A DNA stretch of 5,881 bases from assembly GCA_938040725.1 (NCBI GenBank), contig CALHZX010000035.1, positions 1 to 5,881 on the forward strand, read 5' to 3'. This DNA comes from an uncultured Actinomyces sp. (GTDB taxonomy: Bacteria > Actinomycetota > Actinomycetes > Actinomycetales > Actinomycetaceae). Each line of letters starts with the position of its first letter. Position 1 is the first letter of the stretch. The position numbers and the translations under genes are program-made. Below the pieces are notes generated by a model. The model worked only from the letters and a program-made list of their open reading frames with translations, made no database searches and was not told the origin of the DNA. Below, piece after piece: positions 1 through 4,988 of this stretch.

Positions 1-147
1 CTCGACGGCATCTCGCTGACGAACACGATCACCCCGCAGGGCCTGGGCCGCTCCAAGGAAGAGCAGATCCAGAACCTGGTCGGCATCCTCGACGCTGGCT
101 TCGTTCCGGACGATTCCTGCGCCTACGACGGCACCAAGGGCTACTGA
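1..147 (+). CDS. pflB: Pyruvate formate-lyase large (catalytic) chain, C-terminal end only; lacks the glycyl-radical domain
   Basis: The frame is open from base 1 and ends at TGA 145-147, giving the last 48 residues of a gene that starts upstream. The segment LDGISLTNTITPQGLGRSKE followed by EQIQNLVGILDAGF matches, from memory of E. coli PflB, the stretch KDGISYTFSIVPNALGKDDE followed by VRKTNLAGLMDGYF, which lies just before the C-terminal glycyl-radical domain. In ordinary PFL (about 760 residues) the chain continues into HLNVNV and RVSGYAV. Here it ends DDSCAYDGTKGY and stops. PFL converts pyruvate and CoA to acetyl-CoA and formate in the cytoplasm under anaerobic conditions. The active-site Cys-Cys pair would lie upstream of the window. 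The missing domain is encoded by the next gene (270-521), so this looks like the catalytic half of a split PFL rather than a decayed gene. Another glycyl radical enzyme of the PFL family is possible, but the similarity and the pflA neighbour favour PFL. Confidence 0.85.
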   Translation, partial: LDGISLTNTITPQGLGRSKEEQIQNLVGILDAGFVPDDSCAYDGTKGY

Positions 148-156
148 TCCACCATC

Positions 157-193
157 GGCGGGGATCGATGCGTCACCCGTATTGATCCCCGCC
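157..193 (+). promoter_or_regulatory. Strong intercistronic hairpin after the PFL large-chain gene
   Basis: GGCGGGGATC at 157-166 is perfectly complementary to GATCCCCGCC at 184-193. The pairing continues inward (167-172 with 178-183, including two G-U pairs) to a 5-base loop at 173-177, making about a 16-bp stem. It begins 9 bases after the stop codon at 147. There is no T-run after it, so it is not a textbook intrinsic terminator. It may cause partial termination, protect the upstream mRNA from 3' exonucleases, or mark a processing site. The structure is seen in the sequence; the role is inferred. Confidence 0.6.
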
Positions 194-239
194 CACCACA
201 CACGTGGGTGTGCCGCACCGCGACCCACCCAATCCGGTA

Positions 240-249
240 ACTCCGGAGT
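240..249. repeat. Perfect 10-base palindrome just before the small-subunit ribosome binding site
   Basis: ACTCCGGAGT is self-complementary and ends 5 bases before the AAAAGGAG ribosome binding site at 255-262. It could be a small operator or a short stem affecting initiation. Palindromes of this size do occur by chance in GC-rich DNA, so no function is claimed. The rest of 194-254 holds only short, mutually exclusive potential stems (for example GTGGGT at 204-209 with ACCCAC at 223-228). I saw no convincing -35/-10 pair there. Confidence 0.3.
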
Positions 250-254
250 CTCAC

Positions 255-262
255 AAAAGGAG
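255..262 (+). promoter_or_regulatory. Ribosome binding site of the glycyl-radical subunit gene
   Basis: AAAAGGAG lies 7 bases before ATG 270. This site decides the start: in-frame ATG 204 also opens the frame, but the segment it would add shows no PFL similarity and runs through the intercistronic leader. The strong, well-spaced site also shows that the small subunit is translated independently of the upstream stop. Confidence 0.8.
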
Positions 263-269
263 AAAAGTT

Positions 270-521
270 ATGGCAACCAAGACCTACGAAGAGCGCCTCG
301 CCGACATGAAGGCCGCCCGCGAAGAGCGCGGCGACAAGGATGGCCTCTACCACGCGAACATCAACGTTCTCGAGGAGTCCACGCTGAAGGACGCCATGGA
401 GCACCCCGAGAAGTACCCGAACCTGACCGTTCGCGTTTCCGGCTACGCCGTCAACTTCGTCAAGCTCACCCGTGAGCAGCAGCTGGACGTTCTGTCCCGC
501 ACCTTCCACCACTCGGCCTGA
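270..521 (+). CDS. Stand-alone glycyl-radical domain of pyruvate formate-lyase (GrcA/YfiD-like small subunit)
   Basis: 83 residues. Residues 27-83 match the C-terminal domain of PFL: YHANINV corresponds to HLNVNV, DAMEHPEKYP to DAMENPEKYP, then LTVRVSGYAVNF with the presumed radical glycine Gly58 (codon 441-443), then LTREQQLDV and the RTF-containing end. In the family, an activase (PflA) abstracts hydrogen from this glycine, and the radical then moves to the active-site cysteines of the large chain. Residues 1-25 are short, highly charged and probably helical. They do not resemble the larger N-terminal region of E. coli GrcA (127 residues in total). GrcA is a spare part for an intact PFL damaged by oxygen. 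Here the adjacent large chain lacks this domain altogether, so the protein is best read as an obligate second subunit. pflA follows downstream. Confidence is high for the domain and moderate for obligate function. Confidence 0.93.
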   Translation: MATKTYEERLADMKAAREERGDKDGLYHANINVLEESTLKDAMEHPEKYPNLTVRVSGYAVNFVKLTREQQLDVLSRTFHHSA

Positions 522-532
522 TCGCTGATTGG

Positions 533-565
533 AGTGGGGCGTCGGGCAACGCTCGGCGCCCCACT
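533..565 (+). terminator. Strong hairpin after the glycyl-radical subunit gene; possible partial terminator or stabiliser
   Basis: AGTGGGGCG at 533-541 is perfectly complementary to CGCCCCACT at 557-565. The stem continues inward at 542-547 with 551-556 (two G-U pairs) to a 3-base loop AAC at 548-550, about 15 bp in all. It starts 11 bases after the stop at 521. No U-tract follows. pflA lies on the same strand downstream, so full termination would isolate it. Partial readthrough or protection of the small-subunit mRNA end is equally possible. The rest of the leader (566-644) shows no clear promoter. Confidence 0.55.
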
Positions 566-645
566 GCTATGCCTGCGTTCGTCGGCGCTCTGCGCTGACG
601 ATCCCCGGCCTCGTTCCCATCACGGACGCCTCCCACTCAACCGCG

Positions 646-653
646 AAGAAGGA
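646..653 (+). promoter_or_regulatory. Ribosome binding site of pflA
   Basis: AAGAAGGA ends 3 bases before ATG 657. It supports starting pflA here and not at the upstream in-frame ATG 534, which falls inside the hairpin, or at the internal ATG 789, which has no purine-rich site in front of it. Confidence 0.65.
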
Positions 654-656
654 AAC

Positions 657-1535
657 ATGTCGCAGCCCCTCGCCCTTCCCACGTTCCGCGAGCAGGACTT
701 CCAAGCTCCCCAATCACGTACCGTCGGCGCTGGCGTCGAGGGCCTGGAGGAGATCACGGACCTGGAGCGCTCCGAGCGCCTGCGCCGCATGCGTGAGGGC
801 ACGCTGGGGTCCATTCACTCCTGGGAGCTCGTCACCGCCGTTGATGGCCCCGGCACACGCATGACGGTGTTCCTCAACGGCTGCCCGCTGCGTTGCCTGT
901 ACTGCCACAACCCCGACACGTTCCTCATGAAGGACGGCGCTCCCGTGTCCGACACGGAACTCCTGTCCCGTATCGCGCGTTACCGCCGTATTTTCCGCAC
1001 GACGAAGGGCGGTATCACCCTGTCCGGCGGCGAGGTCCTCATGCAGCCCCAGTTCGCCAAGCGCATCCTGATGGGCGCTAAGGAGATGGGCGTGCACACC
1101 TGCATCGACACCTCCGGCTTCCTGGGCGCGAACTGCGACGACGAGATGCTCGATGCGATCGACCTGGTGCTCCTCGACGTCAAGAGCGGCAACGAAGAGA
1201 CCTACAAGAAGGCAACGGGACGCGCGCTGGCGCCCACGATCGAGTTTGGCGATCGCATCGCCGCGCGCGGCGGCGCGACCCGCGTCTGGATTCGTTTCGT
1301 CCTCGTTCCAGGCTTGACCGACGATCCGGAGAACGTACGCCAGGTCGGCGAGATTGTCTCGCGTTGGAAGGACGTCATTGACCGCATCGAGGTGTTGCCC
1401 TTCCACCAGCTGGGAAAGGACAAGTGGCATTCGCTGGGTCTGGACTACCAGCTGGAGGACACGAAGGCTCCCACGCCCGAGGCCACGGAGGAAGTGCGCA
1501 ACTACTTCCGGTCGCTGGGCTTCGAGGTCCACTGA
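657..1535 (+). CDS. pflA: Pyruvate formate-lyase activating enzyme (radical SAM)
   Basis: 292 residues. The radical-SAM cluster motif CPLRCLYC supplies Cys76, Cys80 and Cys83, which hold the [4Fe-4S] cluster that cleaves S-adenosylmethionine. VDGPGTR (62-68) precedes it, as in E. coli PflA. SGGE at 123-126 is the SAM-binding motif. HTCIDTSGF (147-155), LVLLDVKS (170-177), WIRFVLVPGLTDD (211-223) and EVLPFHQLGKDKW (245-257) all follow PflA order. The enzyme generates the 5'-deoxyadenosyl radical that puts the glycyl radical on PFL, so its substrate here should be Gly58 of the separate small subunit. E. coli PflA is 246 residues; this protein has about 46 extra N-terminal residues, rich in charged residues, before SIHSWE. 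The start is chosen from the AAGAAGGA site. A shorter protein from Met45 (789) is possible but has no good ribosome binding site. It sits 135 bases after the small-subunit gene, on the same strand. Confidence 0.95.
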   Translation: MSQPLALPTFREQDFQAPQSRTVGAGVEGLEEITDLERSERLRRMREGTLGSIHSWELVTAVDGPGTRMTVFLNGCPLRCLYCHNPDTFLMKDGAPVSDTELLSRIARYRRIFRTTKGGITLSGGEVLMQPQFAKRILMGAKEMGVHTCIDTSGFLGANCDDEMLDAIDLVLLDVKSGNEETYKKATGRALAPTIEFGDRIAARGGATRVWIRFVLVPGLTDDPENVRQVGEIVSRWKDVIDRIEVLPFHQLGKDKWHSLGLDYQLEDTKAPTPEATEEVRNYFRSLGFEVH

Positions 1536-1547
1536 CGACAGCGTCGC

Positions 1548-1595
1548 GGCCCCGGGAGGACGTGAGTCAGTTCAGCGGCTCATTCCCCCGGGGTC
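1548..1595. terminator. Weak candidate bidirectional terminator between the convergent pflA and def genes
   Basis: CCCCGGG at 1550-1556 is complementary to CCCGGGG at 1587-1593, with one more G-C pair beyond a G-U pair, and a loop of about 30 bases. It spans the 44-base gap between the two convergent stops and runs into the last codons of def. The long loop and missing T-runs make it doubtful. Each arm also contains a CCCGGG palindrome, which could pair differently. Confidence 0.25.
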
Positions 1596-2212
1596 CACGT
1601 ATATCCGCTGCTGCCCCACCCGCGCTCGCGAATGACCTGCCCGGCTTCGTCCGCGTAGGGCTGTGCGAGGCGGTCGACGTAGAGGGTCCCGTGCAGGTGG
1701 TCGTATTCGTGCTGGAAGATGCGCGCGAGCCAGCCGCGGGCGGCGACCTCGATGGGGGTGCCCGACACGTCGTATCCGCGTAGGACGGCGCCGAGTGCGC
1801 GACGCAGCGGGTAGCCGTATCCGGGCACGGAGAGGCACCCCTCGGACTCGCAGGTGGCATCGGGGCGGGTGGGCAGGATCGCTCCCGCGCCCTCGTCATC
1901 CCAGACGAGGTCGAGGGTCGGGTTGACGACGACGCCGCTGAGCGCTGTGTTAAAGCCTCGGCGAGGCCCCTCGTCGAGCTGGAGGACGTCGCGGTAGTGG
2001 CTGTCAAACGCGCCACTCCCGGCGTAGCGCCACACGAAGATCTGAGATCCAACGCCGACCTGCGGTGCCGCGAGGCCGACCCCGGGCGCGGCGTGCATTG
2101 TCTCGATCATGTCGGCGACGAGGTCGCTCAGCTCGGAGTCGAAGGAGTCGATCAGCGCAGCGACTCGATGTAGGACCGGCTCGCCCGTGATGCAGATCGG
2201 CAGGATGCTCAT
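1580..2212 (-). CDS. def: Peptide deformylase
   Basis: 210 residues with the three family motifs in order: GVGLAAPQ at 44-51, EGCLS at 124-128 with metal ligand Cys126, and QHEYDHLHG at 167-175, where His168 and His172 bind the metal and Glu169 is the catalytic base. The enzyme removes the N-formyl group from nascent proteins in the cytoplasm. The length is somewhat above the usual 165-190 because of extra residues around 62-92, between the first and second motifs, and a short C-terminal tail. Its ATG overlaps the stop of the upstream acetyltransferase gene in ATGA (2209-2212), and no clear Shine-Dalgarno site of its own is evident, so it is probably translated by coupling. It is not next to fmt here, unlike many def genes, so it could be one of two deformylases in the genome (inference). 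Confidence 0.93.
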   Translation of the reverse strand: MSILPICITGEPVLHRVAALIDSFDSELSDLVADMIETMHAAPGVGLAAPQVGVGSQIFVWRYAGSGAFDSHYRDVLQLDEGPRRGFNTALSGVVVNPTLDLVWDDEGAGAILPTRPDATCESEGCLSVPGYGYPLRRALGAVLRGYDVSGTPIEVAARGWLARIFQHEYDHLHGTLYVDRLAQPYADEAGQVIRERGWGSSGYTWTPGE

Positions 2213-2886
2213 GCTTCTTCTCCCGTGTGTCCGTGCGGAATAACACCGACGCCCTCCGCTTCGAGAGCGCGCGGGGTGGTCGGGTCTAGATATTTGATGA
2301 CGCGGGCCGGATTACCGACCGCGATGGAGTTGGCTGGGATCGATCGGGTGACAACGGCGCCCGCGCCGATGATCGAATTTTCGCCGATGGTCACCCCCGG
2401 GCACACGACGACGGAGCCTCCGAGCCACACGTTGTCTTCCAGGGTGATCGGGGCGGAGGATTCCCATTTCGCGCGACGAGGCCCGGGTTCGGTCGGATGG
2501 ATCGCCGTGTAGAGCGAGCAGTTGGGGCCGATGAGGACGTCGGCGCCGACGACGACCGGGGCGACGTCGAGCACGGTCAGGCCATAGTTGACCCACGATC
2601 GCTCGCCGATGGAGATGTTGTACCCGTAGTCGACACGCAGGGGCGGTCGAATGTCGACGCCCTCCCCCACCTCGCCGAGGAGCTGGGAGAGCAGGTAGCG
2701 GGCGATGTCCGGGTCGGTGGGATGCGCCTGCTCGTAGAGGGCCAGGAGGCGAACCGCGCGCTTCGCTGATGCGGCGAGTTCGTCATCCGCGACGTAGTAG
2801 TCGCCGTCGCTCATGCGCTGCGCGGGGGTGCGCTGGTCGTTGCGGAATCGGGGGTCGTCGAAGTTCGTTCCCGGGGAAATGGTCAT
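2209..2886 (-). CDS. Maltose/galactoside-type O-acetyltransferase (left-handed beta-helix, LbH family)
   Basis: 225 residues from ATG 2886. Residues 25-70 (MSDGDYY through the LL-rich helix) form the Maa/LacA-type N-terminal helical domain. Hexapeptide repeats follow from about residue 77 to 200: RVDYGYNISIGE, VLDVAPVVVGADVLIGPN, then TAIHP with the presumed catalytic His130, ITLEDNVWLGGSVVVCPGVTIG, and GAGAVVTRSIPANSIAVGNPARVIK. These enzymes move acetyl from acetyl-CoA to sugar hydroxyls; the true acceptor cannot be read from the sequence. The start overlaps the upstream puuD-like stop as ATGA (2883-2886) and has no Shine-Dalgarno of its own, which fits translational coupling. Initiation at Met25 (2814) would give the more usual length of about 200 residues, but it also lacks a site. 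The last 25 residues (after VIKYL) are an unrecognised tail. Confidence 0.88.
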   Translation of the reverse strand: MTISPGTNFDDPRFRNDQRTPAQRMSDGDYYVADDELAASAKRAVRLLALYEQAHPTDPDIARYLLSQLLGEVGEGVDIRPPLRVDYGYNISIGERSWVNYGLTVLDVAPVVVGADVLIGPNCSLYTAIHPTEPGPRRAKWESSAPITLEDNVWLGGSVVVCPGVTIGENSIIGAGAVVTRSIPANSIAVGNPARVIKYLDPTTPRALEAEGVGVIPHGHTGEEA

Positions 2887-3665
2887 GCGACCAGGGTAGT
2901 CGAGGCCCTCTCGAGGCGGGGGGCGCGGTGCGCGTCCAGGTGGCCGAGGAGGGCGCGCAGCTGGGAGATGTCGGCGGCGGGGTCCTCGGGGTGCCACTGC
3001 ACGCCGATCACGGGTGCGTCGATTGTCTCAATGGCTTCGATGGTGCCGTCCGGGGCATAGGCACTCACCTGCAGGCCCTCGCCCACACGCGCCACGCGCT
3101 GGTGGTGGGCGGAGGAGATGATCAGCTCAGAGTTGGTGAGGACGGGAGCCAGAGCGCGCTTCAGATTCGTTCCCTCGCCGACGCGCACACTGTGGCGGAT
3201 GAAGCGGTGGTCGAACAGGATCCGGTTGTTCGTGTGCGTACCGTGGGCGCCCTCGATGTGCTGCTCGAGCGTACCGCCGAGAGCCGTATTGATGATCTGC
3301 ATGCCGCGGCAAATCCCCAGAAGCGGGGTCCCCGTGCGCACGGCGTAGTTGACGAGGGCGATCTGTCCGCGGTCGGCTCGATACCAGTGGCGTCCCTCGG
3401 CCTGATATCCCTGAGAGGCACCGTACAGGCTGGGGTGGACATCCTCGCCGCCCATGATGATGATCGCGTCGGCGTGCTGGGCGCGCAGCGCTGCCCCCTC
3501 GGCGCCATCTTCCTGCGCGTACTCGCGAATAACGTTCCAGGTAGGCTGGGCGGCCTGAAGAAGACGATCCCACAGGCGCATGCAGATGTTGTTGTATGCC
3601 TCGTCCCCCGGGCGTGCCGGCAGGACGTTGGAAATCAACAACGTCGGCTTCGTGTGGTTCGTCAT
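2883..3665 (-). CDS. Class I glutamine amidotransferase-like hydrolase (peptidase C26; gamma-glutamyl-GABA hydrolase PuuD-like)
   Basis: 260 residues. GGEDVHPSLY (72-81) is the PuuD-type oxyanion region. GICRGMQ carries the nucleophile Cys119. AHHQ (186-189) is typical of the C26 hydrolases. GVQWHPED supplies His225 and Glu227, completing the catalytic triad. PuuD splits gamma-glutamyl-GABA to glutamate and GABA in putrescine breakdown. No other puu gene is present, so the actual gamma-glutamyl substrate is unknown. The frame is open far upstream into the deaminase gene, but similarity begins at KPTLLISN, so the start is one of the two close Mets. ATG 3665 is preferred for AGGA at 3669-3672; ATG 3677 is the alternative. 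It is the first gene of the puuD-like, acetyltransferase, def unit and overlaps the next gene by 4 bases (ATGA). Confidence 0.9.
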   Translation of the reverse strand: MTNHTKPTLLISNVLPARPGDEAYNNICMRLWDRLLQAAQPTWNVIREYAQEDGAEGAALRAQHADAIIIMGGEDVHPSLYGASQGYQAEGRHWYRADRGQIALVNYAVRTGTPLLGICRGMQIINTALGGTLEQHIEGAHGTHTNNRILFDHRFIRHSVRVGEGTNLKRALAPVLTNSELIISSAHHQRVARVGEGLQVSAYAPDGTIEAIETIDAPVIGVQWHPEDPAADISQLRALLGHLDAHRAPRLERASTTLVA

Positions 3666-3722
3666 GGTTCCTATCATGGCAGTCTCGTCTGCGCGGTGCG
3701 CGGCACGTTCACGGGGTGGCCA

Positions 3723-3750
3723 ATTGTGACAGCGGGCGTCCACTCTCCAA
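3723..3750 (-). promoter_or_regulatory. Low-confidence promoter candidate for the puuD-like/acetyltransferase/def unit
   Basis: On the minus strand, TTGGAG (3750-3745) is followed 16 bases later by CACAAT (3728-3723), a weak -35/-10 pair lying 58 bases before ATG 3665. Each box matches the sigma-70-type consensus only partly. It is listed because this 176-base gap (3666-3841), after the add terminator, is the only non-coding space before the unit. No clear operator was seen. Confidence 0.22.
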
Positions 3751-3782
3751 ACGGCTTGAGAATACCGCTCGCCCACGAACGG

Positions 3783-3830
3783 CGAGGCCGGGGCTGGTCC
3801 GCGCGTGTGCGCCCCAGTGCCCCGGCCTCG
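3783..3830 (-). terminator. Strong hairpin terminator after add
   Basis: CGAGGCCGGGG at 3783-3793 is perfectly complementary to CCCCGGCCTCG at 3820-3830 (11 bp, GC-rich). The 26-base internal region can form further short stems (CTGG 3794-3797 with CCAG 3814-3817; GCGC with GCGC). Reading along the minus strand, it begins 11 bases after the add stop. There is no U-tract, which is common in high-GC actinobacteria. It separates add from the puuD-like unit. Confidence 0.65.
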
Positions 3831-3841
3831 TTCATCTGTGC

Positions 3842-4858
3842 TCAGTTCACAGACACGAAGTGATCGACGCGGGCGAGCAGCTCGCTCTTCTTCTCGTCCG
3901 AGATCCACGCGATTTCGATGGAGTTGCGGGCGATGCGCTCCAGGTCGGCGCGGCTGCGCTCGAAGCGCTCGGCGAACGCCAGGTAGTTGTCGCCGATGTA
4001 GCCGCCGAAGTAGGCGGGATCGTCGGAGTTGAGGCTGACCTTGACGCCGGCGGCGGTCAGTTCGATGATCTCCTTGCCCTTCATCTCCTCGGTGACGAAG
4101 GAATTGGACAGCGGGCACGAGGTCAGGCCGATACCGTGGTCGCGCGCGTAGGCGACCAGCTCGGGGTCTTCGACGATGTTCGTGCCGTGGTCGAGGCGCT
4201 CGGCACCCAGCTCGGTGAGGGCCGCACGGATGTTGTTGATCGAGCCGATCTGGTCGATGTCGCAGTGCATCGTCACGTGCAGGCCGGCCCCGCGAGCAAG
4301 CTCGAAGACGCGGGCGAACTTGGTGGGCGGGTTATCGCGCTCGTCGGAGTCCAGGCCCACGCCAATGAACATGTCCTTGTAGGGCAGCGCTGCCTGCAGT
4401 GTCTCGAAGGCAGACTCGGCGCTCATATCGCGCAGGAAGCACAGGATCAGGTCGGCGGACAGACCCGCCTCGCGCGCCTCAACGACGGCACGGTAGTAAC
4501 CGCGGATGACCGTCTCGATCGCAATGCCGCGCGAGGTGTGGGCCTGCGGGTCGAAGAAGCACTCGGCGCGAACGACGCCGTTCGCGCGGGCGCGCTCAAA
4601 GTAGGCGGCCGCCAGGTCGTGGAAGTCGTCCTCATTCTGGAGGACATCCATGGCCGGGTAGTAGACGGCCAGGAAGGACGTCAGGTCGTTGAACTGGTAG
4701 GTGGCCTGCACCTCTTCAACGGTGCTCTGACCAATGTCGACGCCGTTCTTGCGGGCCAGGGCCAGCTTCAGGTCGGGCTCGAGGGTGCCTTCCAGGTGCA
4801 GGTGCAGCTCGGCCTTGGGCAGGCCGAACGCAAAGTCGCGGGTCACGTCAGTGCTCAT
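3842..4858 (-). CDS. add: Adenosine/adenine deaminase-family metallohydrolase with a non-canonical HAGE position
   Basis: 338 residues, the usual length. AELHLHLEGT gives metal ligands His19 and His21. LNSDDPAYFGGY gives metal ligand Asp279 and neighbouring Asp280. ERLDHG gives the catalytic His224. LTSCPLSNS (245-253) is also typical. The family deaminates adenosine or adenine (some members act on related 6-aminopurines) to the 6-oxo product in purine salvage. The third metal-histidine motif is unusual: the normal HAGE, whose Glu is the catalytic proton shuttle, is here His198-Cys-Asp-Ile-Asp202, so the expected Glu is Ile201. RLDHG and DDPAYFGG are closer, from memory, to the adenine-deaminase-like branch than to classical adenosine deaminase, so the substrate is uncertain. 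The start at 4858 is set by GGAGG at 4863-4867. It lies downstream of pepC, separated by 130 bases with a hairpin, and is followed by a strong terminator. Confidence 0.85.
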   Translation of the reverse strand: MSTDVTRDFAFGLPKAELHLHLEGTLEPDLKLALARKNGVDIGQSTVEEVQATYQFNDLTSFLAVYYPAMDVLQNEDDFHDLAAAYFERARANGVVRAECFFDPQAHTSRGIAIETVIRGYYRAVVEAREAGLSADLILCFLRDMSAESAFETLQAALPYKDMFIGVGLDSDERDNPPTKFARVFELARGAGLHVTMHCDIDQIGSINNIRAALTELGAERLDHGTNIVEDPELVAYARDHGIGLTSCPLSNSFVTEEMKGKEIIELTAAGVKVSLNSDDPAYFGGYIGDNYLAFAERFERSRADLERIARNSIEIAWISDEKKSELLARVDHFVSVN

Positions 4859-4862
4859 GTGT

Positions 4863-4867
4863 CCTCC
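4863..4867 (-). promoter_or_regulatory. Ribosome binding site of add
   Basis: GGAGG on the minus strand lies 4 bases before ATG 4858. It decides the start over upstream in-frame Mets in the leader, which would read through the hairpin at 4876-4919. The hairpin base is only 8 bases further upstream. Confidence 0.75.
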
Positions 4868-4875
4868 ACAGATAA

Positions 4876-4919
4876 CGGGGCGGGTATCGCGGAACAATTG
4901 TCCCACTCCACCCGCCCCG
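4876..4919 (-). terminator. Hairpin between pepC and add, next to the add ribosome binding site
   Basis: CGGGGCGGGT at 4876-4885 is perfectly complementary to ACCCGCCCCG at 4910-4919. This 10-bp, very GC-rich stem has a 24-base loop that contains the palindrome ACAATTGT (4894-4901). It could terminate pepC transcription, though it is 70 bases past the pepC stop, or act in the add leader, since it ends 8 bases before the Shine-Dalgarno. No U-tract follows. On the minus strand a TATAT-containing stretch (about 4933-4938) lies upstream of the hairpin, but I could not find a matching -35 box. Confidence 0.45.
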
Positions 4920-4988
4920 CGTTCAGGGAGGCCATATAGCGAACGGGGACGATGCTCACGCCCCGCCCGGCGTGTCAGGCTCGTTGGC

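Noticed and set aside
140..270. The PFL split as a frameshift or sequencing error
   Set aside because: There are 122 non-coding bases between the stop and the next ATG, with a strong hairpin and a good ribosome binding site. The small protein has its own N-terminus not found in PFL. A one- or two-base error would not produce this.
270..521. The small gene as an ordinary GrcA/YfiD spare part
   Set aside because: The domain is the same, but the neighbouring large chain lacks its own radical domain, and the N-terminal region typical of E. coli GrcA is absent. A spare-part role for another PFL elsewhere cannot be fully excluded.
1..521. Anaerobic ribonucleotide reductase (NrdD) as the source of the glycyl-radical domain
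   Set aside because: The PFL-type RVSGYAV loop with HPEKYP and LTREQQLDV, and PflA rather than NrdG downstream, point to PFL.
714..1532. Minus-strand open frame of 272 codons opposite pflA
   Set aside because: It is antisense to a clear radical-SAM gene and has no motif of its own.
2887..2997. 37-residue upstream extension of the acetyltransferase
   Set aside because: It is Pro/Arg-rich and overlaps the 3' end of the PuuD-like gene. The ATGA overlap start at 2886 is more plausible.
2769..3863. Long plus-strand open frame of 364 codons
   Set aside because: It lies antisense to the acetyltransferase and PuuD-like genes, which carry full family motifs. Long opposite-strand frames are expected in high-GC DNA, and its translation shows no recognisable domain.
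3666..4118. Upstream in-frame extension of the PuuD-like protein
   Set aside because: The frame is open, but it overlaps the deaminase coding region and the add terminator. Its translation is Arg-rich with no similarity, and family similarity begins after Met 3665.
3596..4939. Long plus-strand open frame of 447 codons
   Set aside because: It is the opposite-strand shadow of the deaminase gene, with a low-complexity Val/Gly/Ala/Asp-rich translation typical of such shadows.
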